64,000 bases of DNA from Burkholderiales bacterium (GTDB lineage: Bacteria > Pseudomonadota > Gammaproteobacteria > Burkholderiales > Burkholderiaceae_C): assembly GCA_021414305.1 (NCBI GenBank), contig JAIOOS010000006.1, positions 310,001 to 374,000 of the forward strand, given 5' to 3'. Below are positions 16,839 to 25,080 of the stretch, piece after piece (the first letter of the stretch is position 1; each line of letters begins with the position of its first letter). The notes under the pieces are model-generated. The model was not told the DNA's origin. It worked only from the letters and a program-made list of their open reading frames with translations, and did not search any database. Both the position numbers and the translations under genes were made by a program.

Positions 16839-18605
16839 ATGAACCCTGAGAAATCGATCAGCGGCGAACCGTCGCTGCGGCGCCGTGACTTCCTGGCGGC
16901 AAGCGCCGGGGCCCTTACCCTGCCCTGGGCAGGCGCGGCGGCAGGTGCCGCGCCCCCGGGGCCGCCGAACATCCTCTTCCTGCTCACCGACCAGGAGCGG
17001 TTCTTCCGGCCGGGCGAGCTGCCGGCCGGCTTCTCGCTGCCGGCCCACGAGCGCCTGCTCCGGCGCGGCACGTCGTTCGTGAACCACCGCATCAATTCCT
17101 GCGTGTGCACCTCGTCGCGCTCGGTCATCTACACCGGCCAGCACATCCAGCGAACCGGCATGTTCGACAACACGAACTTCCCGTGGATCCAGAGCATGTC
17201 GCCCGAGGTGCCCACGCTGGGCAGCATGCTGCGCGACGCGGGCTACTACTCCGCCTACAAGGGCAAGTGGCACCTCACCAAGGAGTTCGAGACGGTCAAC
17301 AAGCTCGGCACGCCGACCAAGATCTTCACGCAGGAGATGGAGGCCTACGGCTTTTCCGACTACTTCGGCGTCGGCGACATCATTGCCCACGACCGCGGCG
17401 GCTACCTGCACGACAGCGTCATCACCTCCATGGGCGTGAGCTGGCTGCGCGGCAAGGGCCGCGACCTGGCCGCCGCCGGCAAGCCCTGGTTCCTCGCCGT
17501 GAACCTGGTGAACCCGCACGACGTGATGTTCTACGACACCGACGCGCCGGGCTCGCCGGTGCGCAACCACGGCGGCCTCACCCACCTGGCGCGCGACCCT
17601 GCCGATCCGCTGTACGCCAAGCAGTGGGCGTTCGAGCTGCCGCGCAGCCACAACCAGGCGATCGACGCGCCCGGCCGGCCGCCGGCGCACCGCGACTTCC
17701 TCCGCTCGCACGACGCCTTCATCGGCGAGATTCCCGACGAGGTCGCACGCTGGCGGCGCCGGCACAACTACTACCTGAACTGCCTGCGCGATGTCGACCG
17801 GAACATCGCCACGGTGCTCGCCGAGCTCGACGCCTCGGGCCTGGCCGACCGCACGATCGTCGTGCTCACCGCCGACCACGGCGACATGGACGGCGCGCAC
17901 AAGCTGCATGCCAAGGGCGCGGTGGCGTACCGCGAGCAGATCAACGTGCCGCTGATCGTGGTCGACCCCTCGCAGGCGGGCGGCAAGCAGTGCCGCGCGG
18001 TGACCTCGCACGTCGACCTCGCGCCCACCCTGCTCTCGCTCGCCGGGGTGAAGCCCTCGGGCAACGCGTCGGCGGCCGCGAAGGCCCTGCCCGGCAAGGA
18101 CTTCTCGGCCCTGCTGCGCGCGCCGGAGCGGGCCGAGCCGGCGGCGGTGCGCGCGGGCGCGCTGTACTGCTACAACATGCTCGCCTACCTGGACGGCGAC
18201 TTCCTCTACAAGGCGGTGGCGCACCTGCAAAAGGGCGGCAAGCCCGCCGACCTGAAGGCCGCGGGCATCGTGCCCGACCTGATGAAGCGCGGCGCGGTGC
18301 GCTCGGTCTTCGACGGTCGCTACACCTTCAGCCGCTACTTCTCGCCGAAGCAGCACAACCGGCCGGCGACGCTGGAAGATCTGCGGCGACTGAACGACCT
18401 CGAGCTGTTCGACACCCGCACCGATCCTGGCGAGATGGTCAACCTCGCGGCGCAGCCCGGCCGCAACGACGCGCTGCTGCTGGCGATGAACGAGAAGCTC
18501 AACCGCCTGATCGACGCCGAGGTCGGCGAAGACCGGGGCCAGATGCTGCCGGGCGGCATCGAGGCGGGGTGGGAGGTCACGCCGGAGACGATGGCCGGGG
18601 CGTGA
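16839..18605 (+). CDS. Tat-exported sulfatase-like hydrolase
   Basis: The 588-residue protein begins with a twin-arginine signal (LRRRDFLAASAGALTLPW) and has the type I sulfatase/alkaline phosphatase fold. NILFLLTDQERF holds the first metal Asp and Gln, as in choline-sulfatase and phosphonate-hydrolase relatives. VCTSSRSVIYTGQH is the nucleophile loop and VLTADHGDMDGAH the second metal site. The nucleophile motif reads C-T-S-S-R, where formylglycine-type sulfatases usually have C-x-P/A-x-R. ATG 16839 follows GGTGAGG, and the alternative ATG 16809 would lie inside the operator. The substrate, a sulfate or phosphate ester, is unknown. Probably regulated by the divergent TetR protein. Confidence 0.88.
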   Translation: MNPEKSISGEPSLRRRDFLAASAGALTLPWAGAAAGAAPPGPPNILFLLTDQERFFRPGELPAGFSLPAHERLLRRGTSFVNHRINSCVCTSSRSVIYTGQHIQRTGMFDNTNFPWIQSMSPEVPTLGSMLRDAGYYSAYKGKWHLTKEFETVNKLGTPTKIFTQEMEAYGFSDYFGVGDIIAHDRGGYLHDSVITSMGVSWLRGKGRDLAAAGKPWFLAVNLVNPHDVMFYDTDAPGSPVRNHGGLTHLARDPADPLYAKQWAFELPRSHNQAIDAPGRPPAHRDFLRSHDAFIGEIPDEVARWRRRHNYYLNCLRDVDRNIATVLAELDASGLADRTIVVLTADHGDMDGAHKLHAKGAVAYREQINVPLIVVDPSQAGGKQCRAVTSHVDLAPTLLSLAGVKPSGNASAAAKALPGKDFSALLRAPERAEPAAVRAGALYCYNMLAYLDGDFLYKAVAHLQKGGKPADLKAAGIVPDLMKRGAVRSVFDGRYTFSRYFSPKQHNRPATLEDLRRLNDLELFDTRTDPGEMVNLAAQPGRNDALLLAMNEKLNRLIDAEVGEDRGQMLPGGIEAGWEVTPETMAGA

Positions 18606-18628
18606 CTCGCGCGGGAGGAGGACCCCGC

Positions 18629-19270
18629 TCAGTTGCGCGAATCCAGCCGGCCGAGCGTGTTGGCAATCTCGTCGATGAGGTCGGGCTTGTCGGCCAGCAG
18701 CGCGGCGATGCCGTGTGCGCCGCCCTTGAGGGCGAAGACCTGCTTCGGCTCGCTCGACTTGTCGGCGCTCACCTGCGACCAGCGGCCGAAGCGGTCGCTT
18801 TCGTGAAAGACGAAGAGCTTCTTGGTCTTCGCTAGCGGAATGCCCTGATCGTCGTACGAGGAGAGCAGGATCAACGTGTCGAAGTCGCCGTCGGGCTGCG
18901 CGCTGGCGAATCGCGCGGCCAGCTCGCCGCCGCGGCTGAAGCCCATCAGCGAAACCTTCTTCGCGCCGGCCTCCCTGGCGTACTTGATGGTCGCCGCGAG
19001 CGGCGCCAGCCCGGGCCCCGGCCCGTCCGGCCCGGCCGCCCAATCGATCGAGATGACCTTGTAGCCGCGCCTGACCAAGCCCGGCGCGATGGGCCGGAAC
19101 AGGCCCTTCTGCTGGCCGGCGCCGTGCAGGGCGATGACGATGTGCTCGCCGCTACGACCGAAGACCAGGGCGGACACGGCGTTGTCGCCGTTCCTGATTT
19201 CGATCTCGGCCGGCTGCGCGAAGGCGTTCGCCGCGGCCACGAGAATGAGCAAGGCGATCAGTCGCTTCAT
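18629..19270 (-). CDS. Secreted alpha/beta hydrolase (dienelactone-hydrolase-like)
   Basis: The 213-residue protein has a signal peptide (MKRLIALLILVAAANAFAQ). In the hydrolase fold, IVIALHGAGQQKG is the oxyanion region, VSLMGFSRGGELAARF holds the GxSxG nucleophile Ser, and LKGGAHGIAALL provides the catalytic His. It resembles small periplasmic dienelactone-hydrolase-type esterases. It is convergent with the sulfatase gene, 23 bases away. ATG 19270 is the only start giving a signal peptide; the longer frame upstream is antisense to the cyclase gene. Substrate unknown. Confidence 0.85.
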   Translation of the reverse strand: MKRLIALLILVAAANAFAQPAEIEIRNGDNAVSALVFGRSGEHIVIALHGAGQQKGLFRPIAPGLVRRGYKVISIDWAAGPDGPGPGLAPLAATIKYAREAGAKKVSLMGFSRGGELAARFASAQPDGDFDTLILLSSYDDQGIPLAKTKKLFVFHESDRFGRWSQVSADKSSEPKQVFALKGGAHGIAALLADKPDLIDEIANTLGRLDSRN

Positions 19271-19341
19271 CGAAGGGCCCCTCGTTCTTTCCCGGGATAC
19301 TGCATGGTGTGCGCACGGAAGTCGACAGGAATCATGCCGCC

Positions 19342-19512
19342 ATGACCGCCCCGCCCCTCGTCGTCGACATGCGCGACCGCCCCTCCCTTCGCCGCAGAAC
19401 CTTGCTCGTCGCTTCCGCGGCGCTGCTGCCCTGGAGCAGCCCCGGGGCAAAGCCGGACCGTGAAGCGGACGTCGTTCCGAAGCACCTGGCAGCGATCGGC
19501 CGGCCGGCATGA
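19342..19512 (+). CDS. Small chimeric leader ORF overlapping the cyclase start
   Basis: The 56-residue frame starts MTAPPLVVDMRD, matching 10 of 12 positions of the cytochrome P450 N-terminus at 30463 (MTTPPLAVDMRD), with similar DNA for about 37 bases. It then switches to a Tat-like signal, PSLRRRTLLVASAALLPW, similar to the sulfatase signal. Its TGA overlaps the ATG of the cyclase gene (ATGA, 19509-19512), so translation of the two could be coupled. It may be a recombination scar that now works as a leader, or a non-functional remnant. Confidence in a functional product is low. Confidence 0.4.
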   Translation: MTAPPLVVDMRDRPSLRRRTLLVASAALLPWSSPGAKPDREADVVPKHLAAIGRPA

Positions 19513-22500
19513 CGCGCACCTCTCCGCAGCAATCGCCCGAGGCGCTGCAGGCGGCGATGACCGTGCTGGAGGCGCAGCGCGGCGTGCTCGGCGACAGCGT
19601 CGTCGACGCCGCGCTCGCCGGCCTGCGGGCCCAGCTCGGGGCGCTGCAGGCCGCTTCGGCCGAGGCTGCGGAGTTGCCCGCGCCGACCCAGGCGCTGCGC
19701 CTGGTGAGCATCCTGTTTCTCGACATCGTCGGCTCCACGACGCTGGCGCAGCACCTCGACCCGGAAGACGTGCATGCCTTGATGGACGGCGCGCTGCAGC
19801 GCTTCACCGCCATCGTGCGCCAGCACGGCGGGCGCGTGCTGCAGTACGCCGGCGACAACCTGCTCGCCGGCTTCGGCGCCGGCGAGGTGCACGAAGACGA
19901 CGCCGACCGCGCCGTGCGCTGCGGCCTCGCGCTGCTCGCCGAAGGCCGCGCCGTCGGCGGCGAGGTGCTGGCCGCGCACGGCCACGGCGGCTTCGACGTG
20001 CGGGTGGGCATCCACTCGGGCAACGTGCTGCTCGGCGGCGGCGTCGAGGCCGAGGGCACGATCCGCGGCAACGCGGTCAACGTGGCCGCGCGCATGGAGC
20101 AGAGCGCGCCGCCGGGCGGCCTGCTGATGAGCGTCGACACCTACCGGCTGGTGCAGGGCCGCTTCGACGTGCAGGAAGGCCAGGCCTTGCGCGTCAAGGG
20201 CATCGAGGCGCCGATCCTCACCTACCGGGTCGAGCGCGAGCGCCCGCGCGAGGCGCACGGCGTGCACCGCGGCGTGGAAGGCGTCACCGCCGACCTCGTC
20301 GGCCGCGCGGCCGACCTGGCGCAGCTGCACGCCGCCCGGGCCGCGGCGCAGTCGGGCGGCGCGCCGCAGGCGATCACGCTGATCGGCGAGGCCGGCCTGG
20401 GCAAGACCCGGCTGGTCGCCGAGTTCGAGGCGAGCCTGCCGGCCACCGGCCCCGGCGCGGAGCCGCTGCGCGCCGGCGCGCAGCCGCAGGGCCTGCACCA
20501 GCCCTACGGCCTGATCCGCGACCTGCTGTTCCGGCGCTTCGACGTGCAGGACAGCGACCCGCTCGCACTGGCGCAGGGCAAGCTGGCCGGCGGCCTGGCC
20601 ACGCTGTTCGGCCACCGGGCCGAGGAGCAGACCGCCCTGCTCGGCCAGCTCATCGGCCTCGACTACGCGGCCAGCCCCTTCATCGCCGGCATCCTGCAGG
20701 ACGGCCGGCAACTGCGGGCGCGTGCCTTCCACGCCTGGGTCGAGTACGTGCGACTCTCGTGCGCGCAGCTCCCGCCCGGCGCGGTGCAGGTGCTGATGCT
20801 CGACGACCTGCACTGGGCCGACGACGGTTCGCTCGACGCCGTGGCGCATCTCGCCGGCGCGGTCGCCGAGGTGCCGCTGCTGCTGCTCTGCGCGGCGCGG
20901 CCCGAGCTGCTGGAGCGGCGGCCCGACTGGGGCGCGTCGTGGCCGGCACACCGCCGCCTCACCTTGCAGCCGCTAGGTGCCGCCGATCAGCAGGCGCTCG
21001 CCCGCTCGCTCCTGCAGCCTCTCGGCGAGAGCCCGCAAGCCACGAAGCTGCGGCACCTGCTGGTCGAGCGCACCGACGGCAACCCGTTCTACATGGAAGC
21101 GCTGCTGCAGATGCTTGTGGACCAGGGCGTGCTGCTCACCTCCACCCGGCCCTGGCAGTTCGCCGGCGAGGGCCTCAACGAGCGCCAGGTGCCGACCACG
21201 CTCGTCGGCGTGCTGCAGGCGCGGCTCGACGCGCTGCTGGCGCCGCAGCGGCGGGCGCTGCAGCAGGCGAGCGTCGTCGGCGCCGTGTTCTGGGACGAGG
21301 CCCTCGCCACGCTCGACAGCCGCGCGACCTCGGAGCTGGTGGCGCTCTGCCGGCGCGAGCTGGTGCTGCCGCAGGAGCAGAGCGCCTTCGGCGACGCCGG
21401 CGAGTTCGCCTTCCGTCACCACCTGCTCCACGAGGTGACCTACGGCACCGTGCTCAAGCGCGACAAGCGCGAACAGCACCATCGCGCCGCGCTCTGGCTG
21501 GAGGCGCGCAGCGCCGGCCGCGGCGCCGAGTTCGCCGGCCTGATCGCCGAGCACTTCGAGCGCGCCGGCGTGCCCGAGCGCGCCGCCGTGCACTGGGCGC
21601 TGGCGGCGCAGGAAGCATCGCTCCGCCATGCCGACAGCGCCGCGCTGGCGCACGCCGACCGCGCGCTCGCGCTCGACACGGGCAGCGACCCGAAGCGGCT
21701 GTTCGCGCTGCTGCGTGCGCGCGCCCAGGTGTGGTCGCGCCGCGGCGACGTGGCCGAGTACGAGCGGGCGATCGCCGCGATGGAGGCGCTGGCCGAAGCG
21801 CAGGACGACGAGCTGATGCGCCTCGTGTCGGCGCAGAGCCGGATGCACCGCCAATGCCAGGCCGGCGACTACGAGCAGGCGCACCGGCTCGGCAAGCTGC
21901 GCCTCGCTTCGGCCGAAGGGCTCGCTCCGCTGGAAGCGGCGAGAGTGCACAACACCCTGGTGATGGCGCTCGGCCGCCAGGGTCGCCACGACGAGGCGAG
22001 GGCGCATGCGCAGGCGGCGCTGACCCTGGCGCACGCCGCGGGCGATGGCTACATCGAGGCTTCGGCGCACAACAACATGAGCGTCGGCTACCTCGCCGAG
22101 CGCCGGATGGCGGAGGCGCTGGCGAGCGGCGAGCGGGCGCTCGCGCTCTACGAGAGCGTCGGCAGCCGCTACGGCGCGGCCATCGCCTTGCTGAACATCT
22201 CGTTCGTGGCCCAGATCCGGGGCCAGGTGGCCTCCGCGCGCACCCAGCTCGAGCAGCTCCTGCAACTCTGCGACGCCATCGGCCACCAGCAGATCGGGGC
22301 GCAGGGGCGCTGCAACCTGGCAGGCGTGCTGGTCGAGTGCGGCGAGCTGCGGGCCTCGCTGGAGCACGCGCGCGAAGGCATCCGCATGGGCGAGAAGCTG
22401 GGCGACCGGTACATCCAGACCACCGGCCACGCGGCGGCCTTCGAGGCCTGCTACCAGCTCGGCATGTGGCCGGAGGCCCTCGAGTACGGGCGACTGGCGC

Positions 22501-22853
22501 AGGCCGGCCACGCGCTCGCCGGCGAGCCCGCCGAATCGCTGGGCTGCGAGGCCGGCGTGGCGTGCACGCTGCTGCGCGCCGGCGACGGCGCGGCGGCGCT
22601 GGCCGGCGTGGAAGCGGTGCTGGCCGCGGTGGCGGGCCGCGGTGGCTGGCAGGAGAGCGAGGCCGAAGCCGCGATCTACTGCACCCGCGTGCTGGCCGCG
22701 CACCAGGACCCGCGCGCCGCCGAGACACGCGAAGCCGCGCTGCGCGGCCTCATGGCGCAGGCCGCCGCGTTCGCCGACCCCGCCGAGCGCGAGCAGTTCC
22801 TGCAGGCGACCGCTTCGCGCCGCGACATCCGGGCGGCGGCGATGCCTTCGTGA
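19509..22853 (+). CDS. Class III nucleotide cyclase-AAA ATPase-TPR signalling protein (paralogue 2)
   Basis: The 1114-residue protein has the same domain order as the protein at 6237-9602: class III cyclase (about 65-235), ATPase (about 260-600) and TPR-like region (about 680-1100). Both share the signatures VVDAALAGL, LQYAGDNLLA, ARMEQSAP, LHWADDGSLD and ERTDGNPFYMEALLQMLVDQG. Metal aspartates (FLDIVGST, YAGD) and the Asn/Arg pair (VNVAARMEQ) are kept; the purine-selecting positions read Gln and Asn in my alignment. Walker A is IGEAGLGKTRLV. Translation may be coupled to the 56-residue leader through an ATGA overlap. The input signal is presumably sensed by the TPR/ATPase part; no membrane helix is present. 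Confidence 0.9.
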   Translation: MTRTSPQQSPEALQAAMTVLEAQRGVLGDSVVDAALAGLRAQLGALQAASAEAAELPAPTQALRLVSILFLDIVGSTTLAQHLDPEDVHALMDGALQRFTAIVRQHGGRVLQYAGDNLLAGFGAGEVHEDDADRAVRCGLALLAEGRAVGGEVLAAHGHGGFDVRVGIHSGNVLLGGGVEAEGTIRGNAVNVAARMEQSAPPGGLLMSVDTYRLVQGRFDVQEGQALRVKGIEAPILTYRVERERPREAHGVHRGVEGVTADLVGRAADLAQLHAARAAAQSGGAPQAITLIGEAGLGKTRLVAEFEASLPATGPGAEPLRAGAQPQGLHQPYGLIRDLLFRRFDVQDSDPLALAQGKLAGGLATLFGHRAEEQTALLGQLIGLDYAASPFIAGILQDGRQLRARAFHAWVEYVRLSCAQLPPGAVQVLMLDDLHWADDGSLDAVAHLAGAVAEVPLLLLCAARPELLERRPDWGASWPAHRRLTLQPLGAADQQALARSLLQPLGESPQATKLRHLLVERTDGNPFYMEALLQMLVDQGVLLTSTRPWQFAGEGLNERQVPTTLVGVLQARLDALLAPQRRALQQASVVGAVFWDEALATLDSRATSELVALCRRELVLPQEQSAFGDAGEFAFRHHLLHEVTYGTVLKRDKREQHHRAALWLEARSAGRGAEFAGLIAEHFERAGVPERAAVHWALAAQEASLRHADSAALAHADRALALDTGSDPKRLFALLRARAQVWSRRGDVAEYERAIAAMEALAEAQDDELMRLVSAQSRMHRQCQAGDYEQAHRLGKLRLASAEGLAPLEAARVHNTLVMALGRQGRHDEARAHAQAALTLAHAAGDGYIEASAHNNMSVGYLAERRMAEALASGERALALYESVGSRYGAAIALLNISFVAQIRGQVASARTQLEQLLQLCDAIGHQQIGAQGRCNLAGVLVECGELRASLEHAREGIRMGEKLGDRYIQTTGHAAAFEACYQLGMWPEALEYGRLAQAGHALAGEPAESLGCEAGVACTLLRAGDGAAALAGVEAVLAAVAGRGGWQESEAEAAIYCTRVLAAHQDPRAAETREAALRGLMAQAAAFADPAEREQFLQATASRRDIRAAAMPS

Positions 22854-22887
22854 TTTGATGCTCCAATTCCGTGAAATCAAGAAGTCG

Positions 22888-23889
22888 ATGCGCATGACAG
22901 ACCCATCCGTCGAGCCAAGGCGCGCCGCCCTCTTGAGCCTGCTGAGCCTGTGCGTCGCCTCGCCTGCCGCCCTTGCCCAGCCGCGTTCGAAGACTCCCCG
23001 GATCGGCGTTCTGGAAGGCATGCCGCCCGAGGTCTTTCCGGCCCGCTTCGCCGCATTCAAGGAAGGCTTGCGCGCGGCCGGCTACGCGGATGGAACGGTG
23101 GAGCTCGTCTATCGATCGGCCAACGGCAAGCTCGACGGCCTGCCGGCACTGGCTGCGGAGCTGGTGAGGCTCGACGTCGACCTGATCCTTGCAGCGACGA
23201 CGGCCGCGGCCGTGGCGGCCCGCGACGCGACCAGGAAGATTCCCATCGTCTTTGCCGTGGTTGCTGATCCCATCGGCGCAAGGCTCGTCGAAAGTCTTCC
23301 GCGACCCGGCGGCAACCTCACCGGAGTGTCCACGAGGAACACCGACGTCGCGCAGAAGCGCCTTCAGCTGCTGGGCGGCCTGTTGAATGGCAAGGCCTCG
23401 CGCGTGGCCGTGGTGTTCAACCCCGGTGACCCTTCCAACGTGGTCGGGGCGAAATTGATCGGCGAAGCCGGACGCACGTTGGGCTTCGAGGTTTCGCCGG
23501 TGGAAGTTGGCAGCCGCGAGGACCTCGAGCGTGCGTTCGTCAGGATGAGGTCCGACGGGTTGGATGGGGTTGTCGTGGCGGCCGGTGCGCTGACAGACAC
23601 CCACGGACGCTTCATCGCCGAGCTGGCCGCAAGGACGCGCATTCCAGCGATGTACGGCGCGCCCGAGTTCGTCGAGGCGGGTGGCCTCATCTCGTACTCG
23701 GCAAGCTTCTCGAGCAACTACCGGCGGGCAGCCGCGTATGTGGATCGGATCCTCCGCGGCACGAGCCCTGCCCTGCTGCCTGTGGAGCAATCGAGCGAGC
23801 TGGAGCTGGTGATCAACCGCAGCACGGCGGCCGCCCTGGGTCTCGCCATTCCCCCTTCGCTTCAGGTGCAGGCGAGGTTCGTCGACTAG
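22888..23889 (+). CDS. ABC transporter substrate-binding protein (ABC_sub_bind/TrpX type)
   Basis: The 333-residue protein has a signal peptide (RRAALLSLLSLCVASPAALAQ) and a type I periplasmic-binding fold. RIGVLEGMPPE, the central IPIVFAVVADPIGARLVESL and RPGGNLTGVSTRN are diagnostic of the ABC_sub_bind family, whose members bind aromatic amino acids or unknown ligands. No permease or ATPase gene is adjacent, as is common for these orphan binding proteins in Burkholderiales. ATG 22888 is chosen (AAGAAG upstream); ATG 22858, five bases after the cyclase stop, would add ten residues. Confidence 0.88.
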   Translation: MRMTDPSVEPRRAALLSLLSLCVASPAALAQPRSKTPRIGVLEGMPPEVFPARFAAFKEGLRAAGYADGTVELVYRSANGKLDGLPALAAELVRLDVDLILAATTAAAVAARDATRKIPIVFAVVADPIGARLVESLPRPGGNLTGVSTRNTDVAQKRLQLLGGLLNGKASRVAVVFNPGDPSNVVGAKLIGEAGRTLGFEVSPVEVGSREDLERAFVRMRSDGLDGVVVAAGALTDTHGRFIAELAARTRIPAMYGAPEFVEAGGLISYSASFSSNYRRAAAYVDRILRGTSPALLPVEQSSELELVINRSTAAALGLAIPPSLQVQARFVD

Positions 23890-23912
23890 CGCGTCGCCCT
23901 CTCCGCGACGCA

Positions 23913-25067
23913 TCAGCTCAGCTCGCGAAAGAAATCGCGAAGGTCGGTGGCGATGGCTTGCGGCTCCTCCCAGGCGCCGAAGTGTCCGCCGCTGGCGTGA
24001 TGGCGCTTCTGCCGGAGGTTGTAGTAGCGCTCGGCCCAGCGGCGTGGGGCGCCGAGCACCTCGGCCGGCATCACCGAGATGCCGACCGGCGCCTCGACCA
24101 CCGGCATGCGATCGTGCACCGGCGTCCACGGATGGTGGGCGCTCTCGTAGTAGTAGCGCGCCGAGGTGCCGTAGCTCTGCGTCACCCAGTAGATCATGAT
24201 CGTCGTCAGCAGGTCGTCCTTGCTGAAGCGGGTTTCCACGTCGCCGTGGCAGTCGCTCCAGCTCCGCTGCTTCTCGACGATCCACGCCGCCAGCCCGACC
24301 GGTGAATCGTGCAGCGCCGCGGCGATGGTCTGCGGCTTCGTGCTTTGCAGCGCCGAGTACGCCGCCTCGTTGGCGAAGAAGCTCTGCAGGCCCTGTGCGA
24401 TCGACGCTTCGTCGGCGTCGTAGTCCTCGGGCGCCGGCGTGCCGCCGCTGAACAGGTCGAGCGGCAGCATCAGCGGGAAGTGCACGCCCATCACACGCTC
24501 GGGATGGCGATGGCCGAGGTCGGCGGTGACCAGCGCGCCCCAGTCGGCGCCGTGCGCGGCGAAGCGCGGGTAGCCGAGCCGTTCCATCAGGTCCACCCAG
24601 AGCGACGAGGTGCGCCAGAAGTTGACGCCGGTCTTTCGCAGCGGCGTCGAGAAGCCGTAGCCCGGCAGCGACGGGATCACCAGATCGAACGCGTCGGCGG
24701 GGTCGCCGCCGTGCGCGCCCGGATCGCTGAGCGGGCCGATCACCTTGCGGTATTCCCAGAACGTCCACGGCCAGCCGTGCGAGAGGATCAGCGGCTTCGG
24801 GCTCGGGCCCTTGCCGCGCACGTGGATGAAGTGGACCGGCACCCCCTCGATCTCGGTGCGGAACTGGGGGTGTGCGTTGATCGCGCGCTCCTGCGCGCGC
24901 CAGTCGTAGCCCTCGAGCCAGTAGGCGACCAGCTCCTTCAGGTACGCCGTGTCAGTGCCGTACTGCCAGCCTTCGTTGGCGAAGTCGTCGGCCCAGCGCG
25001 TGCGCTCGAGGCGCACGCGCAGGTCGTCGAGCACGGCATCGGGCACGTCGACGCGAAACGGCGCCAT
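23913..25067 (-). CDS. Epoxide hydrolase, EHN-type, copy 1
   Basis: The 384-residue protein has the N-terminal EHN segment (DLRVRLERTRWADDF, WLEGYDWRAQERAINAHPQF) and an alpha/beta hydrolase core. HGWPWTF is the oxyanion loop, AAHGADWGALVTADL carries the nucleophilic Asp, and SGGHFGAWEEP carries the catalytic His. The two lid tyrosines are plausibly in the SARYYYESAH region. It would convert an epoxide to a diol in the cytoplasm. It lies 13 bases downstream of a second EHN-type hydrolase, so the pair forms an operon. The two differ enough to imply different substrates. Confidence 0.88.
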   Translation of the reverse strand: MAPFRVDVPDAVLDDLRVRLERTRWADDFANEGWQYGTDTAYLKELVAYWLEGYDWRAQERAINAHPQFRTEIEGVPVHFIHVRGKGPSPKPLILSHGWPWTFWEYRKVIGPLSDPGAHGGDPADAFDLVIPSLPGYGFSTPLRKTGVNFWRTSSLWVDLMERLGYPRFAAHGADWGALVTADLGHRHPERVMGVHFPLMLPLDLFSGGTPAPEDYDADEASIAQGLQSFFANEAAYSALQSTKPQTIAAALHDSPVGLAAWIVEKQRSWSDCHGDVETRFSKDDLLTTIMIYWVTQSYGTSARYYYESAHHPWTPVHDRMPVVEAPVGISVMPAEVLGAPRRWAERYYNLRQKRHHASGGHFGAWEEPQAIATDLRDFFRELS

Positions 25068-25080
25068 GTCGTCCTGCCGG

